From Acidicapsa acidisoli (lineage in GTDB: Bacteria > Acidobacteriota > Terriglobia > Terriglobales > Acidobacteriaceae): a stretch of 64,000 nt of DNA. The DNA lies in NCBI RefSeq assembly GCF_025685625.1, contig NZ_JAGSYI010000004.1, forward strand, positions 62,001 through 126,000. The letters run 5' to 3'. This document shows, piece by piece, positions 52,453 through 61,446 of the stretch. The position numbers were made by a program, and so were the translations under genes. Within the stretch, counting starts at the first letter, position 1. Every line of letters starts with the position of its first letter. The notes beneath the pieces were generated by a model. The model ran no database searches. It saw only the letters and a program-made list of their open reading frames with translations, and was not told the origin of the DNA.

Positions 52453-55400
52453 TGGTGCGCTCCCTGTATCTCATCCTCCAGGCGCTTCTCCCAGTTCACC
52501 GGGGCCTGCTTGCTCATCAGCGAATACATCACCGGCACCATAAACAACGTGCCCACCGTAGCGAACAAGAGGCCACCAATAACGGCCCGTCCGATGGGTG
52601 CGTTCTGCTCGCCGCCTTCGCCCAGTGAAAGCGCCATCGGCAGCATGCCGATGATCATCGCCAGCGCAGTCATGCACACCGGTCGCAGCCGCGTGGAGCC
52701 CGCGATCAGCGCCGCATGCTTTGAATCCTTGCTGCTCTCTCCCTCGCCGCGCGATTCGTTCGCAAAGCTGACCACCAGGATGCTGTTAGCGGTTGCGACG
52801 CCAATGGTCATCAGAGCGCCCATCAGCGAGGGCACGTTGAACGTTGTCTGCGTGAGGAACAACATCCATACAATGCCCGCAAAGGCTCCCGGAAGGGCCA
52901 TCAGAATGATGAACGGGACGGTCCATGACTGAAAGTTGATCGCCATCAGCAGATATACAAACACCACCGCCGCGGCGATCCCAACCTCCAGGTTCGCAAA
53001 GGATGTATTCATCGTTTGCACCTGGCCGCTCAGAACGATCTCCACCCCAGGAGGCAGGTGTTGTGAATTCTTCTCCACAATCTTCTGCACATCGCTGGCC
53101 ACCCCTCCCAGGTCACGCTGCTGCACGTTCGCGAACACGTCCATAATGGGCAGCGCGTTGTAATGGGAAACGGTCAGCGGCGAAACCTGCCGCTCCATCG
53201 TGGAAACATTGCGTAGAAGCTGGTCACTGGTGCCGGGCGGCGGAGCCGTAACGACCGTTTGTTCCAGCGAATCCAGGTTATGCAAGCGCCTCTGCGGCAC
53301 CTGTACGATCACCGGATATTCAACCCCCGTCTTCGGATCGAGCCAGAAGTTCGGCGCCACCTGCCCGCTGCCCGAAAGCGACAACAGCACGTTATCGGAA
53401 ACGTCCCTTGCCGTGAGAGCGAGTTCCTGAGCCTTGAGCCGGTTCACTGCGATATTCAACTTGGGCGCATTCACCTGCTGCTGCATGAACACGTCCACAG
53501 CACCCGGAACATCCTTGATCTGCTCCTGCAACATGACGGCGATCCGGGCCGTGGATGCTGCGTCTTTTCCGCGCACCTGCACATCGATCGGCGCGGGCAG
53601 CCCGAAGTTCAGCGTTTGATTCGTGATGTCGGCAGGTTCGAAGAAAAATGTGTCTTCGGGAAACTTCTCGGAGAAGTCATGCCGCAGGATCTGCATCCAT
53701 TCCTGCGTCGGCCGGTGCTTGGCTGCGAGCAGCACCATCACGTCCCCATCCCCGTTACTCGTTGAATCATTCGCCGAGTAGGTCAGGTTTATGCCCCCTG
53801 GTGGCAGCCCGATGTTGTTGACCACCATCTGTAGCTGCTCCGCCGGGATCACGCGCCGAATCTCCTCGTTGACCCGCTTGAAGACCTCCGTTGCCGTTTC
53901 GATCCGCGTGCCCGCTGGTGGCCGCACATGAAACTCCATCTGCCCGGAATCCACATAGGGGAAGAAGTCCTGGCCGATCAACGGAACCAGTGCGAGCGAA
54001 CCCAGCACGACCACCGCGAACGCAACCAGCGTCGTCGTCCGATGCTCCAACGCCCACTCCAGTCCGCCCTTGTACTTCTCGGCGAACCGGTCGAACCCGT
54101 GGTCAAAGCTTTTGTGAAACAGCCAGATGAAGCTTCGGCTCAGCGGCGACTCCTTCTCCTGCCCCTGATAGAGCGGCACTTCTTTCGGCAGAAGGAAATG
54201 CATCATCGTGGGCACCAGCGTACGCGACAACCCATACGAGGCGATCATCGCCAGCACTACGTTCACCGCCAGTGGTGTGAAGATGTACTTCGCCGAGCCG
54301 GAGAGCAGCGTCACCGGCACGAACACGATGCAGATCGACATGGTCGAGATCAACGCCGGCATCGCCACCTGCTCGGCGCTATCCAGGATCGCCCTGGCGA
54401 GCGGCTTCTTTTTCCCGATCCCCAGATTGCGATGCGTGTTCTCGATCTCGACCGTCGCATCGTCGACCAGCATACCCACCGCCAGCGCCAATCCTCCCAG
54501 CGACATGACACTGATCGTTTCGCCGAGAGCCGAAGACGCCTCGATCGCGAACAATGCCGCCAGTGGAATGGATGCGCTCACAATCAGCGTGCTTCGCCAA
54601 CTGCCCAGAAATACGAGCATCATCATCGCGGTGAGAAACGCGGCTGTTATCGCCTCCTGCACCACATCCCGGATCGAAGCCTTCACAATCACCGATTGAT
54701 CGAAGATCGGCGTCAGGGTCAACGCGGGCGGAAGCCCGGCTTTGATGCGTGGAAGCGCAGCCTTCACCTGATCCACGATGGTGAGCGTCGAAGAAGCGCC
54801 GCTCTTGATGACAGTTAACAGCGCCGACGCCTGCCCGTTCTCGCTCACATAGCTCGTCTGCGGCTGGTATCCGTTATGGACCCAGGCCACGTCTTTCATC
54901 TGAACCACGGCGCCATTCACATTCCGGATCGGCAGATCGTTCAGCTCCGCGATCGTGCCCGGGCTGCTGTTGGTCCCTACCGTGTACTCCCGGTCGCCTA
55001 TCTTCTCTGTACCGGAGGGTGTGACCAGGTTCTGATTATTCATTGCGGCGGAAAGTTCCGAAGCAGTCAGGTGATTGGCCGCCAGCTGCGTTGGTTCCAC
55101 GTCTACCATGATGGATCGTTGCTCGCCGCCATAAGGAAGCGGGACTGCGGCGCCCTTGATGGTCGCCAATTGCCCGCGAATAAAGTTTTGGCCGAGGTCG
55201 TAAAGGTCGATTTGCGAAAGTCCCTTTCCGCCCAGACTTACCTGAACGATGGGAACGCTGGAAGCGTCGTACTTGAGCACATACGGCGGCATGATCCCTG
55301 ACGGCATCAAGTGCACAATCGACTGCGCCAGCGCCGTGACCTGCGCAATCGCGAGATCCACCTGCACGCCCGGCTGGAAATGGACTTTGACAACTCCAAC

Positions 55401-55664
55401 GCCGCTATAGGACTGCGACTCGGTGTACTGAATGTTATTGACTGAGGTCGGCAGCGCCCGCTCGAAGACTCCGACGATGCGCTTGGACATGTCGTCGGCA
55501 TCCATCCCGCTGTAGCTCCAGATAACGCTCACGATTGGGATATCAATGTCCGGCAGGATGTCCGTCGGCGTCGTCAGGATAGCTGAGACGCCGAAGATCG
55601 CGATTAACACCGCGACGATAACGAAGGTGTAAGGTCTCTGCAGCGCAAAGCGAACAATCCACAT
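52449..55664 (-). CDS. RND efflux permease (HAE1-like)
   Basis: A 1071-residue inner-membrane proton-driven pump with 12 expected helices and two large periplasmic loops. The N-terminus (MWIVRFALQRPYTFVIVAVL) and PTDILPDIDIPIVSVIWSYSG are typical. The proton-relay pair in helix 4 is present in MLVDDATVEIENTHRNLG (Asp-Asp), as in multidrug HAE1 pumps and unlike metal-specific HME pumps. The second half (VAAAVVFVYLLMAINFQSW, SILVVSFANESRGEG, LRPVCMTALAMIIGMLPMALS) is complete. First gene of a three-gene operon with adaptor and outer-membrane factor. The substrate cannot be read from the sequence. Confidence 0.93.
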   Translation of the reverse strand: MWIVRFALQRPYTFVIVAVLIAIFGVSAILTTPTDILPDIDIPIVSVIWSYSGMDADDMSKRIVGVFERALPTSVNNIQYTESQSYSGVGVVKVHFQPGVQVDLAIAQVTALAQSIVHLMPSGIMPPYVLKYDASSVPIVQVSLGGKGLSQIDLYDLGQNFIRGQLATIKGAAVPLPYGGEQRSIMVDVEPTQLAANHLTASELSAAMNNQNLVTPSGTEKIGDREYTVGTNSSPGTIAELNDLPIRNVNGAVVQMKDVAWVHNGYQPQTSYVSENGQASALLTVIKSGASSTLTIVDQVKAALPRIKAGLPPALTLTPIFDQSVIVKASIRDVVQEAITAAFLTAMMMLVFLGSWRSTLIVSASIPLAALFAIEASSALGETISVMSLGGLALAVGMLVDDATVEIENTHRNLGIGKKKPLARAILDSAEQVAMPALISTMSICIVFVPVTLLSGSAKYIFTPLAVNVVLAMIASYGLSRTLVPTMMHFLLPKEVPLYQGQEKESPLSRSFIWLFHKSFDHGFDRFAEKYKGGLEWALEHRTTTLVAFAVVVLGSLALVPLIGQDFFPYVDSGQMEFHVRPPAGTRIETATEVFKRVNEEIRRVIPAEQLQMVVNNIGLPPGGINLTYSANDSTSNGDGDVMVLLAAKHRPTQEWMQILRHDFSEKFPEDTFFFEPADITNQTLNFGLPAPIDVQVRGKDAASTARIAVMLQEQIKDVPGAVDVFMQQQVNAPKLNIAVNRLKAQELALTARDVSDNVLLSLSGSGQVAPNFWLDPKTGVEYPVIVQVPQRRLHNLDSLEQTVVTAPPPGTSDQLLRNVSTMERQVSPLTVSHYNALPIMDVFANVQQRDLGGVASDVQKIVEKNSQHLPPGVEIVLSGQVQTMNTSFANLEVGIAAAVVFVYLLMAINFQSWTVPFIILMALPGAFAGIVWMLFLTQTTFNVPSLMGALMTIGVATANSILVVSFANESRGEGESSKDSKHAALIAGSTRLRPVCMTALAMIIGMLPMALSLGEGGEQNAPIGRAVIGGLLFATVGTLFMVPVMYSLMSKQAPVNWEKRLEDEIQGAHQ

Positions 55665-55791
55665 ATGCGCGCTCTCCTCCGCACATGCAAATACAACGAT
55701 TGAGTTCTTCCCGTCCCGCGACCGCTCTCTGGATGAGCAGGAACTACGCGCACGGGGATGCGCGCAGCTCCAGGCCTGGGAGGGCCTGACT

Positions 55792-57054
55792 TTAGATAAC
55801 TGCTAGCTTCTCCGCAGGAATCTTCATGGCTTTAGCCTTGTCTATGTTCAGGTGCGCTTTCAGCATCTCGCTCGGTACGCGCCTGAGCCACTGGTTCAGC
55901 GAAACATCCATGAACTCCTCAGCGGCAAAGGTTTCGAGGAACACCAGATCGGTGTCTCCCGTGTTTTCGATGTAATGCGGCGCGTTGGACGGAACATACC
56001 CTACATCATTGGCGTTGAAGTCCATTGTGCGTGCATTGTCGACAGGAAAGAACACTGTCATGCGGCCTTTGCCAGCGATCCAGAACTGCCACTCCGAAGC
56101 GTTAGGGTGCCAATGAAGTTCACGCAGACCGCCGGGCTTGACCGTCACCAGGGCAGCAGCGATGTGCTTCGACACCGGGAAATTCCGCGAATCAACAATC
56201 CGTACCGATCCGCCTTTGCCCTCCTGGGTGGGCGCCATCGACTTCATATGGAAGGTGTACTGATATTTGGATGCGACCTGTCCGCCTCCGATATCAGCTT
56301 TATCCTCCTCTAAAGAAGGGGGTACCGTGCCGGGGAAAATATAAAGCGGCGCGCCTGGCGTGTTGTCGAAGTCGCTGGCTTCGAGGCCCGTGTTCTTGGC
56401 CAGAATCTCTGGCGGGGTATGAGCGACCCATTCGGAGAGAAGCATCGTGCCATCTTCTGAGAAGTTGCCCTGATTGAAGACCAGGAGGAACTCCGTACCA
56501 TCCGGACCGAGGCCTTGAATCGAATGCGGAAAACCGGCAGGAAAGATCCAAAGATCTCCTTCGGTCACGTCTCCGATAAACATCGTCCCATCGGGATTCA
56601 TCACGGTGACACGTGCATTTCCGTAGAGCACATAGGCCCATTCATCGGCGGTATGCCAGTGCATCTCACGGTAGCCTCCTGCAACCAGGCGCATATTGAC
56701 GCCTGCAATATCGCGTGACGAAGGCAATTCGCGTTGTGTGATCTGATGCGTCCAACCGCCCTCTTCGACACGCTTCTTCACTAGATCAAAGGAGTACCAG
56801 AGGGGGCCAACGTCGCCGTGGTCGGTCGGCGGAGGAGTGTTCGAGTTCGGATTCAACGCGAGAAGGCCGCGGTTCTCCTGCGCTGGATCGCTTGACGAGT
56901 GGTCATGCTCTGCTTTCTGCGTGCTCGCCTTCTCCTGAGCATTCGCAGTCAGACCAGCGAATGCAGCAGTTGCGATGGCCGCCGAACTCAGGCCGAGAAA
57001 ACTACGCCGTGAAGGATAGTCAAGTAGAGACTTTTCCTCTTCGTGATCGTTCAT
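55792..57054 (-). CDS. oxdC: Tat-exported bicupin, oxalate decarboxylase-like
   Basis: A 420-residue protein with a Tat signal (SRRSFLGLSSAAIATAAFAG, residues 16-35) and two cupin domains. Metal sites: GGYREMHWHTADEWAYVLYG (about 127-146) and GFPHSI for domain I; GGLRELHWHPNASEWQFWIAG (about 309-329) and NAPHYI for domain II. The domain I lid region is QGNFSEDGTMLLSEW; the glutamate of the Bacillus OxdC SENS lid is kept (SEDG), which favours decarboxylase over oxidase activity, while the next two residues differ. DVSLNQWLRRVPSEML closes the protein as in OxdC. It converts oxalate to formate and CO2 using Mn. Activity is inferred from these residues. Confidence 0.88.
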   Translation of the reverse strand: MNDHEEEKSLLDYPSRRSFLGLSSAAIATAAFAGLTANAQEKASTQKAEHDHSSSDPAQENRGLLALNPNSNTPPPTDHGDVGPLWYSFDLVKKRVEEGGWTHQITQRELPSSRDIAGVNMRLVAGGYREMHWHTADEWAYVLYGNARVTVMNPDGTMFIGDVTEGDLWIFPAGFPHSIQGLGPDGTEFLLVFNQGNFSEDGTMLLSEWVAHTPPEILAKNTGLEASDFDNTPGAPLYIFPGTVPPSLEEDKADIGGGQVASKYQYTFHMKSMAPTQEGKGGSVRIVDSRNFPVSKHIAAALVTVKPGGLRELHWHPNASEWQFWIAGKGRMTVFFPVDNARTMDFNANDVGYVPSNAPHYIENTGDTDLVFLETFAAEEFMDVSLNQWLRRVPSEMLKAHLNIDKAKAMKIPAEKLAVI

Positions 57055-57735
57055 GATCGAAGCCTTTCGTTACTGGAATTCGCTCAGAATCTTTCAGGGG
57101 TGTTAGTGGCGTGGTCCCGCTGTCCGTGATCAACATGCCGCCGTCTTTGACGATCACGACGCCTACTCGGAAACCCCGGACGTAGCCATCTAACGAGGAC
57201 AAAGCTCAACGTAAGCCGAATGTCCATCTTTCTATGCCGTCACTATACGTGTTCCCGCAAATATCCCGTGCCTGCTGCGCCGCAGCCATGATTGGAAGAC
57301 TTGCTGCCACGATCAAAGCGGCAGAGGTCTTCCCAGAAACCATCGCCGGCGGATGCCGTCATTGTTCATTCTGGGGCCTTGTTCTGCCCTACCCCTTCCT
57401 TCATTTCGATTCATTGAATTGCATGTTTGGATTCATCGAAATGGATACGCTTCTCCCGATGCGCATTTTTCAAAATGTGCGGTTGATTGAGGCGCGAGAT
57501 GCATGCCTTATTTTTGTTTCACCTGAACTATCTGTTGACGCCGACCGCGCTGCAGCATTCTTTCTATATCTTGGAAGGCGTTCTTGGCACTTCCCGCGCC
57601 GTTCAAATTCCAGGCCATCCAAGTAGCCAAGAACTAAGAAAAATGTGCCTATTTCGCCTCTCCGAACTTTCTAGATGACTGGAAAAAGAAACAGCAAAAC
57701 TTAGAAAGTCGATAAGAGGCTCTAGACTGAATCTA
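57055..57735. other. Divergent intergenic region
   Basis: 680 bases between the reverse-strand bicupin gene and the forward-strand DinB gene. The small ORFs here lack any protein-like signature. It should carry both promoters; I cannot name the boxes with confidence. Confidence 0.4.
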
Positions 57736-58242
57736 ATGACCTACGACGATCTCCGCCTCCTCATCGACTACAACTACTGGGCGCGCGACCGGGTGCTCGA
57801 CGCCGTAGCTACGATCACGCCCGAGCAATTCATGCGCCCCATGGGCAACAGCTTCAGCTCGGTGCGCGACACCGTCGCGCATATCTGCGCCGCCGAGCGC
57901 ATTTGGATCACACGTTTGAAGGGCGAAAGGCCGCAGGGACTTCAGAAACCGGACCGCCTTCCAGACGTCGACGCAGCCCGCAAGGAATGGGCCGAACTGG
58001 AAGGCGAGATGCGCGAACAACTCGCAAGATTAGGGCCGGAAGCTGTAGAGCGCACGATCGAGTATCAAGACCTTCGGGGTAACGACCAATCGGACACGCT
58101 CTGGCAAATGCTGCAGCACGTGGTCAATCACGGCACCTATCATCGCGGACAGATCACCACGATGCTGCGACAGCTGGACGCAGCGCCGCCAAAGTCCATG
58201 GATTTGATTGCCTTTTATCGCGAGCGAGATCGGAAGTCCTGA
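57736..58242 (+). CDS. DinB-fold (DUF664-like) putative metalloenzyme
   Basis: A 168-residue four-helix-bundle protein of the DinB/YfiT-like family: LRLLIDYNYWARDRVLDAVA (helix 1), SSVRDTVAHICAAERIWITR (metal His about 48) and LWQMLQHVVNHGTYHRGQIT (metal His pair about 132 and 136). The three histidines are the usual nickel or zinc site. Members are thiol-dependent transferases or are of unknown function. It stands alone on the forward strand. Confidence 0.85.
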   Translation: MTYDDLRLLIDYNYWARDRVLDAVATITPEQFMRPMGNSFSSVRDTVAHICAAERIWITRLKGERPQGLQKPDRLPDVDAARKEWAELEGEMREQLARLGPEAVERTIEYQDLRGNDQSDTLWQMLQHVVNHGTYHRGQITTMLRQLDAAPPKSMDLIAFYRERDRKS

Positions 58243-58438
58243 CCGGGTAAGCACAGGGCTCCCCCAAACGTACGCCCGGTACGCCGCGCTCTTCGCTTCG
58301 CGAACTGCTAAGAATTGGCTCCCCGCGCCACACGCAACAAAGTTAATAACCGGCTCTAGCGAACAGATTGATAAGCGCAATTGACCTCTGAATGCGATTA
58401 GGGCCCGTCAATACTGCCCAGGCCCTGGCTAACCGAAG

Positions 58439-61240
58439 TTACTGTCCTTCGTAGCGAAAGCGGATGCTGCGGTCTTTGAGTACGGTCGCGCGGTTGCGGC
58501 TGTAGTCTTGCCCGTTTCTTTCCAAAGGATATGCCTGTCCATCTGTCAGGCCTTTCCAAAGTATCCGATTGAAGAGGACAGGCGGAACGCGATCCTCAGT
58601 AGACCAGTCAAACCCACGCGTCAGACTTGCCCAATATGCAGCAGAGTGTGCGTCATGAAATTCCGTTCCAAGATCACTTTGCTGACGTTGCGTACCCAGG
58701 GATTGTGAAATAGGCGCAGGAGTGATGGCACTGTAGGTCCAATCGGACTGATTGAGATCAAATGCCGCTGTCATTGGCCGCTGATAAGCATCGTTGAGAT
58801 TGAGATGGCCGATTCCCAGCACGTCCTCCATGGTGCGGATCATATTCACCGTTGAGTAGCGCTCATGAACCACGCCGCTCTGCTTGACATAGGGCCCTGC
58901 GACGAAGCCGATACTGCGATGGGCATCGACGTGATCGGGACCGGCCTGTGCGTCGTCTTCGATGATGAAGATCAGTGTTGAGTCTTTGTACGGACTATGA
59001 GCGATCCGCTCGATCAGCTTGCCGACTGCGTAATCGTTGTCTGCGGTCTCTCTTTCCGGAGTATTGATGTCATCGATGGCCGTGTCGAAGTTGCCTTCAT
59101 GGTCATGCATGAATCGGACAAGTTCCAGGCTGGGCAGATCGCCATGAGCAACATATTGGTCGAATTCGCGTTCCCACTCTAACTCGCGCCGGAAATCGGG
59201 ATACGCGTTGTCGAAGGCGCGAAAGTAGGGATCGGTGCGGCCGACAAGTTGCGGCCTGGTGGGAACGTCAACGATCGTATGGCTTGTAAAGGGATCGGGA
59301 ACCTCAGGAGTGTTAGGCGGAATGGTAGCTTCGAAACCGTAGTTGCGCAGGGTCAAACCGTGGCGCAATACGGAACTCCAGATATAGCCTTGCTGCTTTT
59401 CTCCATCCGGCCCGTCAGGTGCATTGTCGTCGTTCAGCCCAGGGAGCAGATTGGGATCATTCGGATAGTTAGGATTATTGATCTGACGCTCGGCAACTGT
59501 GGGCATATCCACATTGATGCCCCGCGGTGAGCCGCGCCCGGCATAGCTCAATGGAACCGTCTTCACATTGATGTCCATCTCGCGCGCTGAGGTGCTCCAC
59601 GGCCAGCCGTTGCCGCTTACTTCACCGCTGCAATAGAAGTTGTCCAGATCGACGAACTGTTCCGCCAGCCGGTGTTGGTTGGGTGTAATGACCTTTCCGA
59701 ATTCGGCAAGGCTGGGATCTCCATTGCCGCGATCGAGATCGCCGAGAACCTGATCGTATGTCCGATTTTCTTTCACAATGTAGATGACATGCTTGATGTG
59801 TTGACGAAGCGCAGCCATTACGTGTTCGTCCTGTTCGTCCGGCAACGTGTCGAGAAAGTTGTTCTCTGCGACCTGACGGGTAAGCCGCGCCAGTTCCGCC
59901 CGATCAGGTACCGGAAGGGCCTGCAGGCCCGCCTTTTCGAGTTGCAGAATGTATTGGTTCGGGATCTGGTGAGCGCGGAATCCATCGGCAGGTTGCGGAG
60001 TCCCATCGTACAGCGGATTGGGGCCAGGATTACTCTTGCTGTTGACGTCGTACAGCATTCTCCCGTCACGGCTGATGCTGACCGACTGCGGGTACCAGCC
60101 AGTGGGTATCAGGCCAACCACATGGTGCGGCTGCCCCGGCGCGAGCGTGATTACCGCGATCGCATTCATGCCGCCGTTGCTGACGTACAGCGTCTTCTGA
60201 TCGGGAGACAGTACGAGACTGTTCGACGCTGCACCCGGAAGCTGTTCCTGACGCCGCAACAGGCCGCTGGGCGCCGTGGTGTGGATAGTCTCGACGACTG
60301 CGTTCGTTGCCGTGTCGATCACGGAGATCCGGTCACTGTTGTCTGCGGCCGCAAAGAGCCGCGTCTGTGTAGCGTTCAAGACCAGATTATTTGGATTTCC
60401 CAGCACCGGAATACGCGCCAGCAGCTTCGGGCTGGCCGACTTCGAAATGTCGACCACATCGATTTCCCGGTCACGCTCGCTCGACACATAGGCGATCCGG
60501 CTGCCTTTGATCGCGACACCGAATGGGGATTCGCCGCCGGCAACGCCACTCTTGGAGCGATCAATGATACCGGGGCGCAGATCGAGTTCGCCTACTTTAC
60601 CACGGCTGGCGAGGTCGATGATCGAGATCGAGTCATTGTAGATGTTGGCGGCGACCAGAGTCTTGCCGTCGTCTGTCACAGCCAGATTTGCGACCGTTGG
60701 TTTTTGGCGGATGCCTACACCATGTGCATGGCCAAGCGCCATCGGTGGACCGCTCTCAGCCCAGAGACCGTTGCTTCTGGAGAAGGCATGGATATTGTCG
60801 TCGACTCCACCGGAGACATAGAACTGATTACCATCCGGCGAAAAGGCCATGCCAACGAAGGTATTGGGTACCTGGAAAACCTGCTTCTGCTCAAGCGCGC
60901 CGTGGCTCAGATCGAAAACAAATACATACTCATTCGAGTCAGCCGCCTCACGAACGCCTTTCGCATTGTTGAGACGGTTGTAGCCACTCGTCAGGATCAG
61001 GAGCGTATTACCATCAGGACTAAGGGCTGTCTTGACGGCTTGGCCTGCGGTGTAGTCAGGGAAATCCTTAAGGCCCGGATTGAGCCTCGAGAACCTGGCA
61101 CCAGCCGGAGCCAGCGGCGTGACGATCTGGCCTGAAGGCACCGCTTGCGGCGCGCCGATGGGATCCTGTGCACCCACTGACGAAGCGAGACATGCGATTA
61201 GGATGGCTGGCAGGAATCCGATCCAGATAGGCGATTTCAT
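58439..61240 (-). CDS. YncE-type beta-propeller/phosphoesterase fusion, exported
   Basis: A 933-residue protein from the ATG at 61240 (MKSPIWIGFLPAILIACLAS, signal peptide ending SVGAQ). Residues about 50-450 form a YVTN-type beta-propeller (GNTLLILTSGYNRL, GMAFSPDGNQFYVSGGVDDN, NNLVLNATQTRLFAAADNSD, SLVLSPDQKTLYVSNGGMNA). Residues about 490-900 form an alkaline-phosphatase-superfamily phosphoesterase domain (HIKHVIYIVKENRTYDQVLG, the metal and nucleophile region, and TLIFIIEDDAQAGPDHVDAHR). Such fusions are common in Acidobacteriota; the substrate is unknown. A longer frame to 61345 exists but would place the signal peptide internally. Confidence 0.86.
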   Translation of the reverse strand: MKSPIWIGFLPAILIACLASSVGAQDPIGAPQAVPSGQIVTPLAPAGARFSRLNPGLKDFPDYTAGQAVKTALSPDGNTLLILTSGYNRLNNAKGVREAADSNEYVFVFDLSHGALEQKQVFQVPNTFVGMAFSPDGNQFYVSGGVDDNIHAFSRSNGLWAESGPPMALGHAHGVGIRQKPTVANLAVTDDGKTLVAANIYNDSISIIDLASRGKVGELDLRPGIIDRSKSGVAGGESPFGVAIKGSRIAYVSSERDREIDVVDISKSASPKLLARIPVLGNPNNLVLNATQTRLFAAADNSDRISVIDTATNAVVETIHTTAPSGLLRRQEQLPGAASNSLVLSPDQKTLYVSNGGMNAIAVITLAPGQPHHVVGLIPTGWYPQSVSISRDGRMLYDVNSKSNPGPNPLYDGTPQPADGFRAHQIPNQYILQLEKAGLQALPVPDRAELARLTRQVAENNFLDTLPDEQDEHVMAALRQHIKHVIYIVKENRTYDQVLGDLDRGNGDPSLAEFGKVITPNQHRLAEQFVDLDNFYCSGEVSGNGWPWSTSAREMDINVKTVPLSYAGRGSPRGINVDMPTVAERQINNPNYPNDPNLLPGLNDDNAPDGPDGEKQQGYIWSSVLRHGLTLRNYGFEATIPPNTPEVPDPFTSHTIVDVPTRPQLVGRTDPYFRAFDNAYPDFRRELEWEREFDQYVAHGDLPSLELVRFMHDHEGNFDTAIDDINTPERETADNDYAVGKLIERIAHSPYKDSTLIFIIEDDAQAGPDHVDAHRSIGFVAGPYVKQSGVVHERYSTVNMIRTMEDVLGIGHLNLNDAYQRPMTAAFDLNQSDWTYSAITPAPISQSLGTQRQQSDLGTEFHDAHSAAYWASLTRGFDWSTEDRVPPVLFNRILWKGLTDGQAYPLERNGQDYSRNRATVLKDRSIRFRYEGQ

Positions 61241-61446
61241 CAGGTTATTCTCCATATTGAATGTGTCGTGGCATGTGTCCCAAGAGAATCTCGCGGTGCT
61301 GATTCGCCGGCGACGCCACTTGATTGTCACTGCCCTAGCAGCCACGTGTTGTGGATCGGCCCGGAACGGTTTGTAGCCATGTTGAGGGAGTTCCAGCGAG
61401 AAACGCCGAAACCCCCGGGAAAAAAGTTGCGATTCTGTGCCTCAGA

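Noticed and set aside
53928..54818. Forward-strand ORF inside the RND permease gene, His/Arg/Gln-rich
   Set aside because: Composition is that of a high-GC antisense frame; the permease is intact.
57234..57626. 130-codon ORF between the bicupin and DinB genes
   Set aside because: Cys/Arg/Phe-rich unstructured text and no ribosome binding site; another frame is equally open.
59672..61135. Forward-strand ORF of 487 codons opposite the YncE/phosphoesterase gene
   Set aside because: Antisense frame of a clearly recognisable propeller/phosphoesterase gene.
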